A DNA stretch of 64,000 nt from an uncultured Rhodospirillales bacterium (GTDB lineage: Bacteria; Pseudomonadota; Alphaproteobacteria; Acetobacterales; Acetobacteraceae), in contig CAIPLM010000084.1 of the NCBI GenBank assembly GCA_903865895.1, forward strand, positions 42,576 to 106,575, read 5' to 3'. The notes below the pieces were generated by a model, which did no database searches, had not been told where the DNA came from, and saw nothing but the letters and a program-made list of their open reading frames with translations. Position 1 is the first letter of the stretch; every line of letters begins with the position of its first letter. The translations under genes and the position numbers were made by a program. This document shows positions 61,276 through 64,000 of this stretch, in pieces.

Positions 61276-63483
61276 TCAGCCCCCAGCCGCGGGCAGCACG
61301 AGCGAGGCAACGGCGCCGCCGCCGGGCCAGCCTTCATCGGCCACGCGTTCGGCGAGACCGATGCGGCCGCCATGGTCCTCCATGATCTTCTTGACGATCG
61401 CCAGACCAAGTCCGGTTCCCTTCGGCTTATGCGTCACATAGGGCTCGGTGAGCCGGTCGCGATCCTGCGCGGGCAATCCGATTCCGTCATCAGCCACGGT
61501 GATGACGATCTCGGGACCCGATTCGCAAATACTGACCTCGATCCGCCCGCCACCACCCGGCCGCGTGGCGATGGCGTCGGCGGCGTTCTGCAAAAGATTG
61601 GTCATCGCCTGGCCGATCAACCGCCGGTCGCACTTGGCCAGCGGCCCGCGCTCGGGCAGGCGGGTTTCGTAGGTGATCTCCGGATGCGCATTGCGCTCCA
61701 GGATCATCGATTCGCGCAGCACCCGGCCGATATCCTCGGTCTCCATCACCGGCTGCGGCATGCGGGCGAAGGAGGAGAACTCGTCCACCATCCGCCCGAT
61801 ATCGCCGACCCGGCGCACGATGGTGTCGGCGAGCAGGGCGAACGTCTCGGGGTCGGAGGTGATTTCCCGGGTGAAGCGCCGCTTGAGCCGTTCGGCGGAC
61901 AGCTGGATCGGCGTCAGCGGGTTCTTGATCTCATGGGCGATGCGCCGCGCCACATCGGCCCAGGCGGCCTTGCGCTGGGCGGATTGCAACTCGGTGATGT
62001 CATCGAAGGTGGCGACGAAGCCGGCATTGCGGCCGCTGCCGGCCTCGGCGGCGATGCGCACCAATAGGGTGCGCGGCGCCGATTGCGGGCCGATCTGCAC
62101 CTCGGCGGTGCGCGGGCGGATCTCGCCGCCGGCGCTCTCCGCCGCCTTGGCCAGCGCCTCGGCCAGCAGCGCGGCGAATTCCGGCACCACCTCGGCGAGA
62201 TTGCGGCCGAGATCGCCCAGCAAATCACGCCCCAGCAGGTCACCGGCGGCGCGGTTGGGCAGCTCGATCGCGCCATGGCCGTCGAGTCCGATCACCCCCG
62301 CCGAAACGCCGGACAGCACGGCCTCGGTGAAGCGGCGGCGCTCGTCGAGCTGGCCGTAGGCTTCCAGCAGCTCGCCCCGTTGGGCGGCGAGCTGGCCGGT
62401 CATGCGGTTGAAGGCCCGTGCGAGGCCGACGATCTCGTCGCCGCCCTCCCATTCCGGCACCCGGACCGCGAGATCGCCGCCGCGCACCTTCTCGGCGGCC
62501 AGGATCAGCCCGCCCACCGGCCCGGCGATTTGGTTCGCCATCACCAGCCCGATCAGAATGGCCGCTGCCAGCACCAGCATCGCGACCAGGGCGAACACCA
62601 CGGCGAAGGTGAGCTGCAATCCCGAGCGGTTCTCATCGAGCCGGCGATACTGCTCGACCGAGGCCTCCGCGCTGCGCATGTAGTTGAGAATGCGCACATC
62701 GACGGGCCGGCTGACCTGCAGCATCAGCGCGGGGGTGAGGTCGAGCTGCACCACCGCGCGCACCTGGTCGGCATCCTCGGTGGCGAGTACCGCCACCTCG
62801 CCACTGGTCGCCAGCGCGATCGCCCATTGCGGCGGCGCCGGCATGGCACCAGTGGAGATCGCGCCGGCCGAGCCAAGGATCTGTCCGGTGACCGGCTCGA
62901 ACAGCACCGCCTCGGTGAGGCCGCGCAGCGCGGTCTGCTCGTTCAGCACCTCGGCGAAGCCGCTGGGGTTGGAGGAGAGGAAGCGCGCCGCGCGCGACAA
63001 ATCGGCCGCCATCGCCAACGCGTCCGCGCGGATATTGTTGCGATGCTCCTCGAAATAGCCGCGGCTGACCTTGAGGCTCTCTTGCAACGCGACCCGCACC
63101 GGCTCGGCGAACCATTGCTGGATGCCCAGATGGAAAATCCCGGCCGAGAACACCGCCACCAGGATGGTCGGGGTCAACGCCACGCCGCTGAACAGCAGCA
63201 CGAGGCGGACGTGCAGCCGCGCCCCGGCGGCGCCGCGGCGGCGTTCCACCCACATGCGGGTGAGCCGCCCGGCCAGCACCGCGCTCAGCATCAGCAGCGA
63301 GATGACGTTGGCGAGCACCAGGCCCACCACCTCGTTGGGCGAGGGCAGGCGGCTCGCCAGCAACACGAAGGACACCACGCCGAGCACCAGCGCCACCGCG
63401 GCCAGCGCGAGGGTGGCGATCTTGCCGAGCACCATGTCGGCCAGCCGGCCCAGCACGCCGCGTCGCGGCTGCACGCCACTCAT
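61276..63483 (-). CDS. ntrY: Sensor histidine kinase NtrY
   Basis: A 735-residue membrane kinase that acts on NtrX. Layout: several N-terminal hydrophobic helices (IATLALAAVALVLGVVSFVL, VVGLVLANVISLLMLSAVLA), a periplasmic loop, another helix (FAVVFALVAMLVLAAAILIG), a HAMP domain, PAS, then HisKA RIAHEIKNPLTPIQLSAERL and HATPase with NLLQNAADAIATRPGGGG and GTGLGLAIVKKIMEDHGG. ATG 63483 (MSGVQPRRGVLGRLADMVLG) is preferred; 20 more codons are open. It lies 2 bases from ntrX. Confidence 0.94.
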   Translation of the reverse strand: MSGVQPRRGVLGRLADMVLGKIATLALAAVALVLGVVSFVLLASRLPSPNEVVGLVLANVISLLMLSAVLAGRLTRMWVERRRGAAGARLHVRLVLLFSGVALTPTILVAVFSAGIFHLGIQQWFAEPVRVALQESLKVSRGYFEEHRNNIRADALAMAADLSRAARFLSSNPSGFAEVLNEQTALRGLTEAVLFEPVTGQILGSAGAISTGAMPAPPQWAIALATSGEVAVLATEDADQVRAVVQLDLTPALMLQVSRPVDVRILNYMRSAEASVEQYRRLDENRSGLQLTFAVVFALVAMLVLAAAILIGLVMANQIAGPVGGLILAAEKVRGGDLAVRVPEWEGGDEIVGLARAFNRMTGQLAAQRGELLEAYGQLDERRRFTEAVLSGVSAGVIGLDGHGAIELPNRAAGDLLGRDLLGDLGRNLAEVVPEFAALLAEALAKAAESAGGEIRPRTAEVQIGPQSAPRTLLVRIAAEAGSGRNAGFVATFDDITELQSAQRKAAWADVARRIAHEIKNPLTPIQLSAERLKRRFTREITSDPETFALLADTIVRRVGDIGRMVDEFSSFARMPQPVMETEDIGRVLRESMILERNAHPEITYETRLPERGPLAKCDRRLIGQAMTNLLQNAADAIATRPGGGGRIEVSICESGPEIVITVADDGIGLPAQDRDRLTEPYVTHKPKGTGLGLAIVKKIMEDHGGRIGLAERVADEGWPGGGAVASLVLPAAGG

Positions 63484-63505
63484 CGGCGGGTCGGCCGGCG
63501 ATGGA

Positions 63506-64000
63506 TCAGGAGAGCCCCCGCACCACCGGGATCTCCAGGTCACGGATCTTCTTGCGCAGCGTGTTGCGGTTCAGCCCCAGCATGGCGGCGGCCTTGATCT
63601 GGTTGCCGCGGGTGGCGGCCAGCGTCATCAGGATCAGCGGCCGCTCCACCTCGGCCAGCACCCGGTCATAAATGTCGGTCGGGCCGATGCCGTCCTGGTG
63701 GGCGGAGAGGAAGCTGCGGATATGCCGCTCCACCGCGCGCGCCAGGGGTTCCGGCCCCGATGGCGCAGCAGCGGCAGCCGGGGCGGCCTCATGGCTTTCC
63801 GTCACATCAAGCTCGGCCTGGATCGCCTCGCCGGTGATCACCTCGTCCGGGCAGAGGGCGGCGAGGCGGCGCATCACGTTTTCCAACTCGCGCACATTGC
63901 CCGGCCAGCGATAGGCCATCATGGCATCCACTGCCGGGCGATCGAGCGTCTTGGCGGCGAGCCCATCGGCGACGGCACGGTCAAGGAAGTGGCGCGCGAG
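63506..64000 (-). CDS. ntrC: Nitrogen regulation response regulator NtrC (3' part)
   Basis: The final 164 codons before the right edge. Visible are the end of the AAA+ domain (YRWPGNVRELENVMRRLAAL), an Ala/Pro linker and the Fis-type HTH (MTLAATRGNQIKAAAMLGLN, RNTLRKKIRDLEIPV). The receiver and any GAFTGA motif are outside the window. NtrC normally turns on nitrogen-assimilation genes with sigma-54. Its stop lies 22 bases before ntrY. Confidence 0.93.
   Translation of the reverse strand, partial: LARHFLDRAVADGLAAKTLDRPAVDAMMAYRWPGNVRELENVMRRLAALCPDEVITGEAIQAELDVTESHEAAPAAAAAPSGPEPLARAVERHIRSFLSAHQDGIGPTDIYDRVLAEVERPLILMTLAATRGNQIKAAAMLGLNRNTLRKKIRDLEIPVVRGLS

Noticed and set aside
1..64000. 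CRISPR arrays, rRNA genes, prophage or transposase genes
   Set aside because: No regularly spaced repeats and no recognisable genes of these kinds were seen on either strand.

Overview
The window is dense, very GC-rich chromosomal DNA from an alphaproteobacterium, most likely a member of Rhodospirillales/Acetobacteraceae. This is inferred from gene order: ntrC-ntrY-ntrX with hfq-hflX nearby; a lexA-moeA block beside comEC-gltX; bamE / ubiquinol-cytochrome c chaperone / yceD-rpmF-plsX-fabH-ihfA-merR; and pyrB-pyrC-plsY-dprA-topA-rnr-rpmG. No strain is identified. Genes are tightly packed, with many 1-8 bp start/stop overlaps and many GTG or TTG starts.

Layout. 1-120 is the tail of a GGDEF protein. 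235-9397 (minus) is one long co-directional run: pyrB, pyrC, plsY, dprA, topA, rnr, rpmG. 9478-13417 holds a DUF427 gene, gltX (minus) and comEC. 13419-20213 (minus) carries ggt, lexA with its own SOS box, moeA, a PPOX-fold gene, dedA, mtnA, a UPF0262 gene and a DUF983 gene. 20317-23711 has a racemase, an S9 peptidase and two small uncertain genes. 23911-30986 (plus) is a rpiB-glyA-nrdR-ribD-ribE-ribB-ribH-nusB-thiL string making C1 units, riboflavin and thiamine diphosphate. 31000-36292 holds bamE and, divergently, the envelope/lipid block ending in ihfA and a MerR gene, followed by tRNA-Pro(GGG).

36437-44598 is more lineage-specific: a membrane protein overlapping a 666-residue pseudokinase, an EAL protein, a PAS histidine kinase, purB, a TerC-family gene and an M20 hydrolase. 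44761-46742 is a lower-GC two-gene insert encoding an OLD-like ATPase and a separate TOPRIM-type protein; this is the best candidate for a little-described, defence-like system. 46814-52539 holds acyl-CoA metabolism genes (MmgE/PrpD, crotonase, acyl-CoA ligase, CaiB transferase) with a long palindromic intergenic element and a possible leaderless promoter. 52536-64000 holds comM, an inositol-phosphatase-family gene, hflX, hfq, a HAD phosphatase, a lyase/hydratase pair, a DUF1127 gene, ntrX, ntrY and the 3' part of ntrC.

Several enzymes have lost expected catalytic residues: the pyrC product (no HxH), the GTP-cyclohydrolase half of RibB, the pseudokinase, and NtrX (no GAFTGA). No rRNA, CRISPR array, transposase or phage gene was seen. 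The longest stretch outside any called gene is 231 bases (35187-35417). If the weakly supported genes at 23032, 23334 and 49276 are not real, 22975-23910 and 49164-49780 become gene-free.
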